From the NCBI RefSeq assembly GCF_022761125.1, contig NZ_JAKWJR010000004.1, forward strand, positions 310,001 to 374,000: 64,000 bases of DNA. Reading direction: 5' to 3'. The notes under the pieces were generated by a model that made no database searches, had not been told where the DNA came from, and saw only the letters and a program-made list of their open reading frames with translations. Both the position numbers and the translations under genes were made by a program. Source of the DNA: Nocardioides sp. SR21 (GTDB lineage: Bacteria; Actinomycetota; Actinomycetes; Propionibacteriales; Nocardioidaceae). Shown in pieces: positions 36,203-44,339 of this stretch (the stretch's first letter is position 1; each line of letters opens with the position of its first letter).

Positions 36203-36267
36203 CTTACTCGACTTTGATGACGACGTGCCGGAAATGAGAATCGACCCGCACCGGGACGGCAGGTGGA

Positions 36268-38415
36268 CTAGGACGGCAGGTCGAGGCGGCGCTGCAGTGC
36301 GTCGGTGACGGTGAGGGCGTACGTCTCGGTGATGTGCTGGCGGTCCTGGAACACCACGGTCCCGTCGACGGCCATCGGGCAACGGAGGTCGGCGCAGACC
36401 AGCCGGGTGGTCCTGATGAACCGCGCCGCCGTTCCGCGCAGTCCCAGCTCCGTGCGGTCGTTGATGTCCTGGGTGCTCTGGCTCAGCGGGACCGTGCACG
36501 AGGCCATGGTGGCGTCGTGCTTCGACAGGCACTCGGCCGGGCTGTCCGGGAGGACGACGGTGTCGCCGAGGAACCTGACCTCGTCGGTGACCGTCGCGAG
36601 CTCCCCGACCAGGCGACCCACGCCGTCCTGCCACGCGTCCATCGCCGCCGCCTCGTCGAGCACGGTCTCGTGGTCCTCGGCCAGGAACGAGTAGACGGTC
36701 TGCGTGGCCGAGCCGACCACGACCACGGTCGGGTCGAGAGCCCGCACCTGGTCGAGGGCCCAGTCGCGCCACTCGTCGCACTGGCGGTAGAACCCGCCCA
36801 TGTCGCGGTCGTGGATCGCGATGTCGACCGGGCTGCAGCCGAACTTGATGATCGGTACGACCTGGAACCCGGCGCGTTGCCCGATCCGGTCCAGCGCCGG
36901 GAGCCACATGTTGGCGTGCGAGTCGCCCAGCAGCACGATCGATCGCGTCGCCGACGGGTCGCCGACCGGGCAGATCGCGCTGCTGCTGTCGTCGGGCTGC
37001 GCCGCGCACCTGCGATCGCCGTCCCAGCGGTCGTCGGCGATGGCGGTGAGGTCCTGGGCCAACGGGAACGGCAGCGGTGAGTCGAGGGTCGCCCGGTCCA
37101 GCGCCTCGGCGACGCTGTTGTGGGCCACGCTCGTGGTGCGGGGCACGCGCTCGCTCGCCGGCACCAGCGACAGGTCGACGTCACGGTAGCCGGCCGCAGC
37201 GGCTTCCTGCTCCTGCTGGATCTGCGCCGTCGTCCAGACGCTGCAGGCCAGGACGACTCCGGCTGCTGCCGGCCAGAGGAGCAGGGTGCGCCGCGGCCGC
37301 AGGCGGAGCAGGCGGGCGTGGCGGACCGGGTTCTCGACGGCGTGGTAGGTCGCGACCGCGGCCGCCAGGGCGACCGCCACCACGACCAGGCTCTCGACCA
37401 GGCTCAGGCGGTGCCCGGCGTACGCCGCCGCCAGGACGAGCATCGGCCAGTGCCAGAGGTAGAGGGAGTACGACACGTCGCCGAGCCCGCGCAGCGGACG
37501 CACGCCGAGGACGCGGGCGGCCCCGGCGGGTGCCCCGCTCGCGCCGGCGACCAGCACCAGGGCGGTGCCGAGGACCGGCAGCAGTGCCGTCCAGCCGGGG
37601 AACGCGGTCCGGGCGTCGTAGCCGACCGCGGCCGCGACGATGGCGCCGAGGCCGATCCAGCCCAAGGCGGCGCCGACGCGACGGTGGACCCGCGTCAGCG
37701 CGTGGCCGAACAGGGCGAGCAGGGCTCCGACGCCGAGCTCCCAGCCCCGCGCGAAGGTCGAGAAGTAGGCGCTGACGGGCGCGTCGCTGGTCAGGTGGAT
37801 CGACCACGCGAGCGAGGCCAGGCAGAGGGCGGCGACGATCGCGGTGAGGACGGGAACCCGCCGGCGCACCGACTGGAGCCCGCCGGCGCCGAGCGTGAGC
37901 ACCAGGATCAGCAGCACGGGCCAGACGAGGTAGAACTGCTCCTCGACCGCGAGCGACCAGAAGTGCTGGACCGGCGACGGCGGCAGGTCCGCCGAGAAGT
38001 AGTCGGTGCCCTGGTCGCCGAAGTGGATGTTGGCGGCGAAGAACGCCGACCAGAGCACGTCCTTCCGGATCAGCTCGGCCCGCACGAACGACACGATGAG
38101 CGTCGCCGCGACGGCGGTGGTGACCAGGACGACGGTGGCCGCGGGCAGGATCCGTCGCGCCCGTTTCGCGTAGAAGCCGACCAACGACACCCGGCCGGTG
38201 ACCGTGGCCTCGCGCAGCAGGATCGAGCTGATGAGGTAGCCCGACAGCACGAAGAAGACGTCGACGCCGACGTAGCCGCCCGCGAGCCCGGGCACGCCGG
38301 CGTGGTCCAGGACGACCAGCAGGACCGCCAGGCCGCGCAGCCCTTGGATGTCGGCGCGTTCGACGAGCTGGGGCAGGGGTGGGCGTGCCGTTCCAGCCCC
38401 CGAGGGCATGCGCAT
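36268..38415 (-). CDS. OafA/YrhL-type acyltransferase with C-terminal SGNH domain
   Basis: This 715-residue membrane protein has an acyltransferase-3 domain with about ten to eleven membrane helices (QGLRGLAVLLVVLDHAGVPG, GYVGVDVFFVLSGYLIS, FWSLAVEEQFYLVWP) and, after residue 430, a periplasmic SGNH-type domain (VLLGDSHANMWLPAL, and a late DRQHITE containing the catalytic D-x-x-H). It adds acyl groups, usually acetyl, to extracellular polysaccharide. It starts the surface-modification cluster on the minus strand. The type is common among O-antigen and peptidoglycan acetyltransferases. Confidence 0.88.
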   Translation of the reverse strand: MRMPSGAGTARPPLPQLVERADIQGLRGLAVLLVVLDHAGVPGLAGGYVGVDVFFVLSGYLISSILLREATVTGRVSLVGFYAKRARRILPAATVVLVTTAVAATLIVSFVRAELIRKDVLWSAFFAANIHFGDQGTDYFSADLPPSPVQHFWSLAVEEQFYLVWPVLLILVLTLGAGGLQSVRRRVPVLTAIVAALCLASLAWSIHLTSDAPVSAYFSTFARGWELGVGALLALFGHALTRVHRRVGAALGWIGLGAIVAAAVGYDARTAFPGWTALLPVLGTALVLVAGASGAPAGAARVLGVRPLRGLGDVSYSLYLWHWPMLVLAAAYAGHRLSLVESLVVVAVALAAAVATYHAVENPVRHARLLRLRPRRTLLLWPAAAGVVLACSVWTTAQIQQEQEAAAAGYRDVDLSLVPASERVPRTTSVAHNSVAEALDRATLDSPLPFPLAQDLTAIADDRWDGDRRCAAQPDDSSSAICPVGDPSATRSIVLLGDSHANMWLPALDRIGQRAGFQVVPIIKFGCSPVDIAIHDRDMGGFYRQCDEWRDWALDQVRALDPTVVVVGSATQTVYSFLAEDHETVLDEAAAMDAWQDGVGRLVGELATVTDEVRFLGDTVVLPDSPAECLSKHDATMASCTVPLSQSTQDINDRTELGLRGTAARFIRTTRLVCADLRCPMAVDGTVVFQDRQHITETYALTVTDALQRRLDLPS

Positions 38416-38458
38416 GCTCCGGACTGTAACCCGCGGGTCGGGCCAGGCTTGGAAACGA

Positions 38459-38492
38459 CGAACGACCCGCCCGTTCCTGGGCGGGTCGTTCG
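38459..38492 (-). terminator. Terminator hairpin downstream of sodN
   Basis: CGAACGACCCGCC (38459-38471) pairs perfectly with GGCGGGTCGTTCG (38480-38492) across an 8-base loop. In minus-strand direction it lies 80 bases after the sodN stop and precedes the acyltransferase gene. It may serve to isolate that gene from sodN transcription. Confidence 0.75.
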
Positions 38493-38550
38493 GTGGAGCT
38501 TGCTCAAGCCTTCTTCGCGGTCGCGACTTCGTTTCGGCGCGAGGTGTGGG

Positions 38551-38586
38551 ACGAAGAAGGGCGTGACGAAGTCACGCCTTCTTCGT
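38551..38586 (-). repeat. Inverted repeat overlapping the sodN stop codon
   Basis: ACGAAGAAGGGCGTGAC (38551-38567) and GTCACGCCTTCTTCGT (38571-38586) form a 16-17 base stem with one bulged base and a 3-base loop. It covers the last codons and stop of sodN. The related sequence GCGAAGAAGGCTTGA occurs once more on the minus strand near 38520, giving a second copy of the final KKA-stop coding. Confidence 0.7.
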
Positions 38587-38973
38587 CTCCCAGAAGATCT
38601 CCGCGATCTCGTCGATCTTCGCGAGCAGCTCGTCGGCCTTCGCGGCGTCGAGCTCACCCTTCGTGCCGGAGGCGCCGGCGAGCTTGGTGGCCTCGTTCAC
38701 GAGGGTGTGCAGCTGGGGGTACTTCTCGAAGTGCGGCGGCTTGAAGTAGTCGGTCCACAGCACCCACAGGTGGTGCTTGACGAGCTCCGAGCGCTGCTCC
38801 TTGATCAGGATGGCGCGGGTGCGGAAGTCGGGGTCGTCGTTGTCCGCGACCTTGCCGATGAGGGCCTTGATCGACTCGGCCTCGATCCGGGCCTGCGCGG
38901 GGTCGTAGACGCCGCAGGGAAGGTCGCAGTGAGCGGAAACCTCGAGGGTGGGGGCGAACAGTCGCGCGAACAT
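38572..38973 (-). CDS. sodN: Nickel superoxide dismutase
   Basis: This 133-residue enzyme removes superoxide. The nickel hook HCDLPCGVYDP follows a 14-residue leader (MFARLFAPTLEVSA), which must be cut off so that the histidine becomes residue 1 and ligates nickel with its two cysteines. The rest is the four-helix bundle of NiSOD. The divergent gene at 39026 is the dedicated peptidase SodX. SodN is found mainly in Streptomyces and relatives and in cyanobacteria. Its 3' end is covered by an inverted repeat. Confidence 0.95.
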   Translation of the reverse strand: MFARLFAPTLEVSAHCDLPCGVYDPAQARIEAESIKALIGKVADNDDPDFRTRAILIKEQRSELVKHHLWVLWTDYFKPPHFEKYPQLHTLVNEATKLAGASGTKGELDAAKADELLAKIDEIAEIFWETKKA

Positions 38974-39025
38974 GCGGGTCCTCTCGTCTTCGGTTGTCTT
39001 TCGTGCTGCTGCGACACTACTCCGC

Positions 39026-39340
39026 GTGGCGACGTGGGGCTTCGCGGTGGTCGGTGGTCGGTCGATGCTCCCGGTCCTGCGCCCCGGCGACCGGCTGCTG
39101 GTGTCGTACCGCCGCGCGGTGGAGGAGGGCGACCTGGTGGTCGCCCGGCTCGCCGACGGCACGGTCGCGGTGAAGCGGGCGGTCGAGCGACGTACGACGG
39201 CGTCGGGCCGCCCGGCGTGGTGGCTGCTGAGCGAGAACCCGGACGAGGGCGTTGACTCGCGGCACCGCGGGCCGGTGCCCGCGGACGACGTGATGGCAGT
39301 CACGCTGGCCAGGGTCTGGCCGCGCCCCCGCAAGCTCTGA
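39026..39340 (+). CDS. sodX: NiSOD maturation peptidase SodX (signal peptidase I-like)
   Basis: This 104-residue S26-type peptidase removes the SodN leader. The catalytic serine is S13 in GRSMLPVL and the lysine K50 in VAVKRAV, as in signal peptidase I. It lacks a membrane anchor, which agrees with cytoplasmic SodN processing. The start is GTG 39026. It is divergent from sodN across 52 bases, the usual arrangement for this pair. Confidence 0.92.
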   Translation: MATWGFAVVGGRSMLPVLRPGDRLLVSYRRAVEEGDLVVARLADGTVAVKRAVERRTTASGRPAWWLLSENPDEGVDSRHRGPVPADDVMAVTLARVWPRPRKL

Positions 39341-39462
39341 CCCTGTGCCAGACTGCCGATGAGGGAGACCCCCTGCGGTCCGTCGATCGAATCCGCGCAC
39401 CACCCCGCGCCCCGATCCGGACCCCTCTTCGCGCACGCTCTCACCCTTGGAAAGCACCCTCC

Positions 39463-40638
39463 ATGTCTGCTCCTCATCCTCATTCCGGCGACCCCGTCTT
39501 CGACCTGCACGTCGGAGGCAAGATGGCCGTCGCCGCCACCGTCCCGCTGTCCGGCCGCGACGACCTCTCGCTCGCCTACACCCCGGGTGTCGCCCGGGTG
39601 TGCGAGGCGATCGCCGCGGACCCGTCCATGACGCAGCACTACACCTGGGTACCGAACACCGTCGCGGTCGTCAGCGACGGCACCGCGGTGCTCGGGCTCG
39701 GCGACATCGGCCCGGCCGCGGCGATGCCGGTGATGGAGGGCAAGGCCGTGCTGTTCAAGCAGTTCGGCGGCGTCGACGCGATCCCGATCTGCATCGACAC
39801 CACCGACGTCGAGGAGATCATCGAGACCGTCGCCCGGCTGGCGCCGAGCTTCGGCGGCATCAACCTCGAGGACATCTCCGCGCCGCGCTGCTTCGAGATC
39901 GAGGACCGGCTCAAGGCGCTGCTCGACATCCCGGTCTTCCACGACGACCAGCACGGCACCGCGGTGGTCGCGCTCGCCGCGCTCTGGAACGCCCTCAAGC
40001 TCACCGGCCGCGACGCCGCCACGACGCGGGTCGTGATCTCCGGCGCCGGTGCCGCCGGCGTCGCGATCGCCAAGATCCTGCTCGGCGCGGGCATCGCGGA
40101 CCTCGCGGTCACCGACCGCAAGGGCGTCGTCCACTCCGGCCGCCACGACCTCACCCCGGTCAAGCGCGAGCTGGCCGAGATGACCGCGGACAAGACCGGC
40201 CGGACCGGCACCCTGGCCGACGTGCTCGACGGTGCGGACGTCTACCTCGGCGTCTCCGGTGGCACGGTGCCCGAGGAGGACGTGGCGCGGATGGCCCCGG
40301 ACGCGATCATCTTCGCGATGGCGAACCCCAACCCGGAGGTCCACCCGGAGGTCGCCCACCGGCACGCTCGCGTGGTCGCCACCGGCCGGTCGGACTTCCC
40401 GAACCAGATCAACAACGTGCTGGCGTTCCCCGGGATCTTCCGCGGCGCGTTCGACGTGCACGCCAGTGCGATCACCGAGGGCATGAAGCTCGCCGCGGCC
40501 CAGGCGCTCGCCGACCTGGTCGGCGACGACCTGGCCGAGGACATGGTGATCCCGTCGCCGTTCGACCCGCGGGTCGGGCCGGCGGTGGCTGCTGCTGTGG
40601 CGGACGCCGCACGGCGGGACGGAGTGGCGCGGCTCTGA
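39463..40638 (+). CDS. Malic enzyme (NAD(P)-dependent, short form)
   Basis: This 391-residue enzyme converts malate to pyruvate and CO2. The signatures LAYTPGVARVCEAIA, FHDDQHGTAVV and ISGAGAAGVAIAKILL are all present. The catalytic tyrosine and lysine lie in the expected positions (AYTPG; GKAVLFKQFGG region). No phosphotransacetylase domain is fused, so it is the short form. The start ATG 39463 gives MSAPHPHSGDPV. It is monocistronic with a palindromic repeat after its stop. Confidence 0.92.
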   Translation: MSAPHPHSGDPVFDLHVGGKMAVAATVPLSGRDDLSLAYTPGVARVCEAIAADPSMTQHYTWVPNTVAVVSDGTAVLGLGDIGPAAAMPVMEGKAVLFKQFGGVDAIPICIDTTDVEEIIETVARLAPSFGGINLEDISAPRCFEIEDRLKALLDIPVFHDDQHGTAVVALAALWNALKLTGRDAATTRVVISGAGAAGVAIAKILLGAGIADLAVTDRKGVVHSGRHDLTPVKRELAEMTADKTGRTGTLADVLDGADVYLGVSGGTVPEEDVARMAPDAIIFAMANPNPEVHPEVAHRHARVVATGRSDFPNQINNVLAFPGIFRGAFDVHASAITEGMKLAAAQALADLVGDDLAEDMVIPSPFDPRVGPAVAAAVADAARRDGVARL

Positions 40639-40679
40639 CGGTGGTGTGGAGGCTCGCTCCGCTCGCACCACGACCACCG
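40639..40679. repeat. Palindromic repeat between malic enzyme and oxidoreductase genes
   Basis: CGGTGGTGTGG at 40639-40649 pairs imperfectly with CCACGACCACCG near 40668-40679. The inner sequence GGCTCGCTCCGCTCGCACCA resembles the inverted repeat at 17051-17095 (GGCTCGCTAGCCCTCGCACC). It may act as terminator for the malic enzyme gene. Confidence 0.55.
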
Positions 40680-40693
40680 GTAGGTTCGGTCGC

Positions 40694-41662
40694 ATGTTCG
40701 CCGTCTACGCCGACAGCTTCTCCAAGGACGACCCGCTCGCCGGGCTGCAGGTAGGGGAGCGCCCCGACCCCGACGTGCCCGACGGGTGGACGACCGTCAC
40801 GGTCAAGGCCGCCTCGCTGAACCACCACGACCTGTTCTCCTTGCGCGGCGTCGGCCTGCGGGAGGAGGCGCTGCCGATGATCCTCGGCTGCGACGCCGCG
40901 GGGTACGACGAGGACGGCAACGAGGTCGTCGTGCACGCGGTGATCAGCGACCCGGCGTGGTCCGGCGACGAGACGTTCGACCCGAAGCGGTCGCTGCTCT
41001 CCGAGCGCTACCAGGGCACGTTCGCCGACAAGGTCGCCGTACCCCGCTCGAACGTCGTGCCGAAGCCCGCGTCGCTGTCGTTCGAGGAGGCCGCATGCCT
41101 CCCGACCGCGTGGCTGACGGCGTACCGGATGCTGTTCACCCGCGGCGAGCTCAAGGCCGGCGAGACCGTGCTGGTGCAGGGCGCCGGCGGCGGTGTCGCG
41201 ACGGCCGCGATCATCCTCGGCCGCGCGGCCGGGCTGCGGGTGCTGGCGACCAGCCGCGACGAGACGAAGCGTGCTCGCGCGCTGGAGATCGGCGCCCACG
41301 AGGTGTTCGAGTCGGGCGCCCGGCTGCCGGTGAAGGTCGACGCGGTCATGGAGACGGTCGGCAAGGCGACCTGGTCGCACTCGATCCGCGCGCTGCGTCC
41401 GGGCGGACGGATCGTGACCTCGGGCACGACGTCCGGCCCGAACCTCGACGACGCCGAGCTCACCCGGATCTTCTTCCTCCAGCTCAGCGTGATCGGCTCG
41501 ACCATGGGCACCCGCGGCGAGCTGGCCTCCCTCGTGTCCCTGCTCGACGCGACCGGTGCGCGGCCGCTGGTCGACCGCACGGTCCCGATGACGGAGGCCC
41601 GCGAGGGCTTCGCCGCGATGCTCGACGGCGAGCAGTTCGGCAAGATCGTGTTCACCCGCTGA
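40694..41662 (+). CDS. Zinc-type alcohol dehydrogenase/quinone oxidoreductase family protein
   Basis: This 322-residue MDR-family protein has a GroES-like N-terminal domain (SLNHHDLFSLRGVG, LGCDAAGYDEDGNEV) and a Rossmann domain (VLVQGAGGGVATAAIILGRAAG). The lone GCDAAG pattern with no structural-zinc cysteine quartet places it with the quinone-oxidoreductase or zinc-free branch. It overlaps the SDR gene by one base (TGATG). NADPH is a likely cofactor. The substrate is unknown. Confidence 0.85.
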   Translation: MFAVYADSFSKDDPLAGLQVGERPDPDVPDGWTTVTVKAASLNHHDLFSLRGVGLREEALPMILGCDAAGYDEDGNEVVVHAVISDPAWSGDETFDPKRSLLSERYQGTFADKVAVPRSNVVPKPASLSFEEAACLPTAWLTAYRMLFTRGELKAGETVLVQGAGGGVATAAIILGRAAGLRVLATSRDETKRARALEIGAHEVFESGARLPVKVDAVMETVGKATWSHSIRALRPGGRIVTSGTTSGPNLDDAELTRIFFLQLSVIGSTMGTRGELASLVSLLDATGARPLVDRTVPMTEAREGFAAMLDGEQFGKIVFTR

Positions 41663-42345
41663 TGGCCCAGCACTCGGCCACCCACCTGGTCACCGGCGCC
41701 GGGTCGGGCATCGGCGCGATCGTCGCCGAGCGGCTGCACGCGCGCGGCGACCGGCTGGTGCTGCTCGCGCGGTCCCAGGAGCGGTCGGCCGAGCTGGCCG
41801 CGCGGTTCCCCGGGGCCCTGGTGCTGGTCGCCGACCTCGCCTGGCCCGAGTCCGTCGAGTCGCTGACCCTGCCCGACGGGCTCGACTCCGTCGTGCACTC
41901 CGCCGGCGTCGTCGAGCTCGGCACGGTCGGTGAGCTGTCGATCGACGACTGGGCGACCCAGCTGCGGGTCAACCTGGTCGCGCCCGCCGCGCTGACCCGG
42001 GTTGCGCTGCCCGCCCTCCGCGCTGCCCGCGGCACCGTCGTGTTCGTGAACTCCGGCGCCGGCCTCGCGGCACACCCGGGCTGGTCGGCGTACGCCGCCT
42101 CGAAGCACGGGCTCAAGGCGCTCGCCGACTCCCTGCGCGGCGAGGAGCCGGCACTCCGCGTGACCACCGTCTACCCGGGCCGCACCGGCACCCCGATGCA
42201 GGCCAAGGTGCACGAGCAGGAGGGCAAGGAGTACGACGCCGCCGCGTGGATCCGTCCCGAGACCGTCGCGGACGCGATCCTGCACGTCCTCGACCTGCCG
42301 CGCGACGCGACGATCCCGGACGTGACGGTGCGGCCGACGGCGTAG
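41662..42345 (+). CDS. Short-chain dehydrogenase/reductase
   Basis: This 227-residue SDR has the cofactor motif VTGAGSGIGAIVAERL at the N terminus, the NSAG-like HSAGVVELG, and the catalytic YxxxK as YAASKHG. The serine of the triad is in VNSGAG. It shares a TGATG junction with the upstream oxidoreductase, so the two form an operon. The substrate is unknown. Tandem 13-14 base repeats follow its stop. Confidence 0.9.
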   Translation: MAQHSATHLVTGAGSGIGAIVAERLHARGDRLVLLARSQERSAELAARFPGALVLVADLAWPESVESLTLPDGLDSVVHSAGVVELGTVGELSIDDWATQLRVNLVAPAALTRVALPALRAARGTVVFVNSGAGLAAHPGWSAYAASKHGLKALADSLRGEEPALRVTTVYPGRTGTPMQAKVHEQEGKEYDAAAWIRPETVADAILHVLDLPRDATIPDVTVRPTA

Positions 42346-42392
42346 CCGACCGCCGTAGCCGACCGCCGCAGGTTCACCGCCGCAGGTTCACC
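42341..42392 (+). repeat. Short tandem repeats across the SDR stop
   Basis: CGTAGCCGACCGC occurs twice in tandem (42341-42353 and 42354-42366; the first covers the SDR stop TAG), followed by CGCAGGTTCACCGC and a second partial copy CGCAGGTTCACC (42367-42392). The unit is 13-14 bases. Their function is unknown. Confidence 0.8.
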
Positions 42393-42431
42393 ATGTTATG
42401 TCGGTGATCCGTCACTTCTCATGGCGTGCAG

Positions 42432-42467
42432 ACCATGTGAAGTGCAGGTTCGCCTGCATCACATGGT
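42432..42467. terminator. Hairpin between the convergent SDR and TetR genes
   Basis: ACCATGTGAAGTGCAGG (42432-42448) and CCTGCATCACATGGT (42453-42467) form a stem with a two-base bulge and a TTCG tetraloop. An alternative partner TTCACCATGT at 42387-42396 pairs perfectly with ACATGGTGAA at 42461-42470, so two exclusive folds are possible. Confidence 0.55.
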
Positions 42468-42499
42468 GAAGCAGCGACGGAGGCGCCCACGGACCAAGG

Positions 42500-43117
42500 T
42501 CACGGCTTCGAGCGCCAGTTCAGCGCGCCGATCAGCACCATCCGCAGCTGGGTGCGCGCCTGCTCGACGAGCTCCTTCTCCGCGTCGGGGCGACCGGCAG
42601 CGCCGAGGATCGCCTCGGCGGTGGAGACCATCGCGGTCACGATGAGGTTCGAGAGCACGCGCAGGTCCTCGCCGGACCAGGCGTCGGTGCCGGGCAGCTT
42701 GGCCAGGTCGGTGGCGAGCTCGCGCTCGAACAGCTCGATCTGGTGACCGATCGCCTCGCGCACGGCCGGGGGACCGGCGGCGCGCTCGCGGGCGATGAAC
42801 AGGAAGTGTGCGCGGTCCTGGTGCACGTGCGCGACCAGCACGGAGACCGAGCGGTCGACGACGTCGGAGAGCGCCGGGTCGCCGCGGCGCAGGTCGCGCA
42901 TCATCGTGCGCAGCGACACGAACGACTCGTCGACCAGGGCCAGCCCGAGCGCCTCGATCGAGTCGAAGTGCCGGTAGAACGCGGTCGGCACGATGCCGAC
43001 CTCCTTGGCGACCTGCCGCAGCGACAGCACCGCCAGCGTGCTCTCGTCCGACAGCTCGAGCGCCGCGTCGAGGATCGCGCGCCGGGTGCGCTCCTTCTGC
43101 TCGACGCGGGTGCTCAT
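42500..43117 (-). CDS. TetR-family regulator (FabR/DesT-like), divergent from the desaturase operon
   Basis: This 205-residue regulator has an N-terminal helix-turn-helix (RAILDAALELSDESTLAVLS, VAKEVGIVPTAFYRHFDSIE) and a C-terminal ligand domain. Of the known TetR proteins its ..VGIVPTAFYRHF resembles FabR and DesT, which sense acyl-CoA and control unsaturated fatty acid genes. It is divergent from the reductase and desaturase genes, and an 18-base palindrome at 43204-43221 is a good operator. The chosen ATG 43117 gives MSTRVEQKERTR; an upstream extension has no conserved features. Confidence 0.85.
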   Translation of the reverse strand: MSTRVEQKERTRRAILDAALELSDESTLAVLSLRQVAKEVGIVPTAFYRHFDSIEALGLALVDESFVSLRTMMRDLRRGDPALSDVVDRSVSVLVAHVHQDRAHFLFIARERAAGPPAVREAIGHQIELFERELATDLAKLPGTDAWSGEDLRVLSNLIVTAMVSTAEAILGAAGRPDAEKELVEQARTQLRMVLIGALNWRSKP

Positions 43118-43170
43118 GCGCTCAGCGTAGACCTGGAGCACGGCTGTGCTCCGACTCACGAACGCGGGTC

Positions 43171-43176
43171 TTGACC
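43171..43176 (+). promoter_or_regulatory. Candidate -35 element of the desaturase operon
   Basis: TTGACC at 43171-43176 is a good primary-sigma -35 hexamer. A -10 of CATCGT type lies about 18 bases on, near 43195-43200. A small palindrome, TACCGACGGTA, follows at 43178-43188. The operator at 43204 lies directly downstream, where a repressor would block transcription. Confidence 0.4.
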
Positions 43177-43203
43177 GTACCGACGGTATGCGGGCATCGT
43201 TTG

Positions 43204-43221
43204 AGTGTACGAACGTGCACT
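43204..43221 (+). promoter_or_regulatory. Palindromic operator for the TetR regulator
   Basis: AGTGTACGAACGTGCACT is an 18-base near-perfect palindrome: AGTGyACG arms with two mismatches. It sits between the putative promoter and the ribosome site of the reductase gene. The shape AGTGnAC...GTnCACT agrees with DesT/FabR-type operators as known from Pseudomonas. Assigned to the TetR protein of 42500-43117 by position. Confidence 0.65.
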
Positions 43222-43238
43222 GAAAGGAAGGAGTGGCC

Positions 43239-44330
43239 ATGAACCGGATCCTCCGATCCCGGGCGGTCGCGGCGCTCACGTCGCCGCACGGCGTGGACCG
43301 CTACCTCGAGCAGCTGAACCCGATGTGGGCCGCGCACGAGGTACGCGCCCGCGTCGTCTCCATCCACCGCGAGGTCGACGTCGCCGGGCACCCGGCCGTC
43401 GCCACGCTCACCCTCCAGCCCACCTCGACCTGGCAGGGCCACCGCGCCGGCCAGCACGTCCAGGTCGGCGTCGAGGTCGACGGCGCCCGGCGTACGACGC
43501 GGGTGTTCTCGATCTCCAGCCCCGAGTCCCGCACCGGCGACCGGTTCACGATCACGCTCCGCGCCAACCCGGACGCCCCCGAACGGCAGGGTGTCTCCCG
43601 GTTCCTCGTGGAGCGCGCCCGGCCCGGCCAGATGCTGCACCTGTCGCAGGCCGCGGGCGAGTTCGTGCTCCCGGACCACGTGCCCGAGCACCTGCTGATG
43701 ATCAGCGGCGGCTCCGGCATCACCCCGGTGATGTCGATGCTGCGCACGCTGCAGCGCCGCACGCACCGGGGCCGGGTCACGTTCCTGCACTACGCGCAGA
43801 GCCCCGAGCACCAGATCTTCGCGGCCGAGCTCGACGACATCCGTCGCTCGGGCCACGGCATCGACGTGCACCTGCTGCATCCCGAGCTCGGCGACCCCAA
43901 CCTGTCGCCGGCGTTCCTGGAGCGGCTCGTGCCGGGCTACCGCGAGGTGCCGACGTGGGCCTGTGGGCCGGCGCCGATGGTCGAGGCCGTGCGAGCGGCG
44001 TACGACGGCTCGGACGCGCTCCGGGTCGAGTACTTCAAGCCGCCGCTGACCAGGAGTGACGGAGCCACGGGGGCGGGCGGCGGCGACGTCGCGTTCGAGC
44101 GCTCGGGCGTGAGTGGTGAGAACACCGGCGCCACCCTGCTGGAGCAGGCCGAGGCGCTGGGGCTGAAGCCGGAGTACGGCTGCCGGATGGGGATCTGCTT
44201 CTCGTGCACGTCCCGCAAGACCGAGGGCACCGTCCGCAACGTGCTGACCGGTGTCGAGTCCTCGCTCCCTGGCGAGGACATCCAGATCTGTGTCAACGCT
44301 CCCGTCGGCGACTGCGCCGTGGAGCTCTAG
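43239..44330 (+). CDS. Ferredoxin reductase with FAD and 2Fe-2S domains (desaturase electron donor)
   Basis: This 363-residue protein supplies electrons to the desaturase. It has an FNR-type FAD domain (RVFSISSPESR), an NADPH-binding part (LLMISGGSGITPVMSMLRTL) and a C-terminal plant-type 2Fe-2S domain with CRMGICFSCTSRKTEG and a distal cysteine (CVNAPVGDC). The ATG at 43239 follows AAGGAAGGAG; a GTG two codons upstream is an alternative. The equivalent in M. tuberculosis is Rv3230c, paired with desaturase Rv3229c. Confidence 0.9.
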   Translation: MNRILRSRAVAALTSPHGVDRYLEQLNPMWAAHEVRARVVSIHREVDVAGHPAVATLTLQPTSTWQGHRAGQHVQVGVEVDGARRTTRVFSISSPESRTGDRFTITLRANPDAPERQGVSRFLVERARPGQMLHLSQAAGEFVLPDHVPEHLLMISGGSGITPVMSMLRTLQRRTHRGRVTFLHYAQSPEHQIFAAELDDIRRSGHGIDVHLLHPELGDPNLSPAFLERLVPGYREVPTWACGPAPMVEAVRAAYDGSDALRVEYFKPPLTRSDGATGAGGGDVAFERSGVSGENTGATLLEQAEALGLKPEYGCRMGICFSCTSRKTEGTVRNVLTGVESSLPGEDIQICVNAPVGDCAVEL

Positions 44331-44339
44331 GAGGACACC

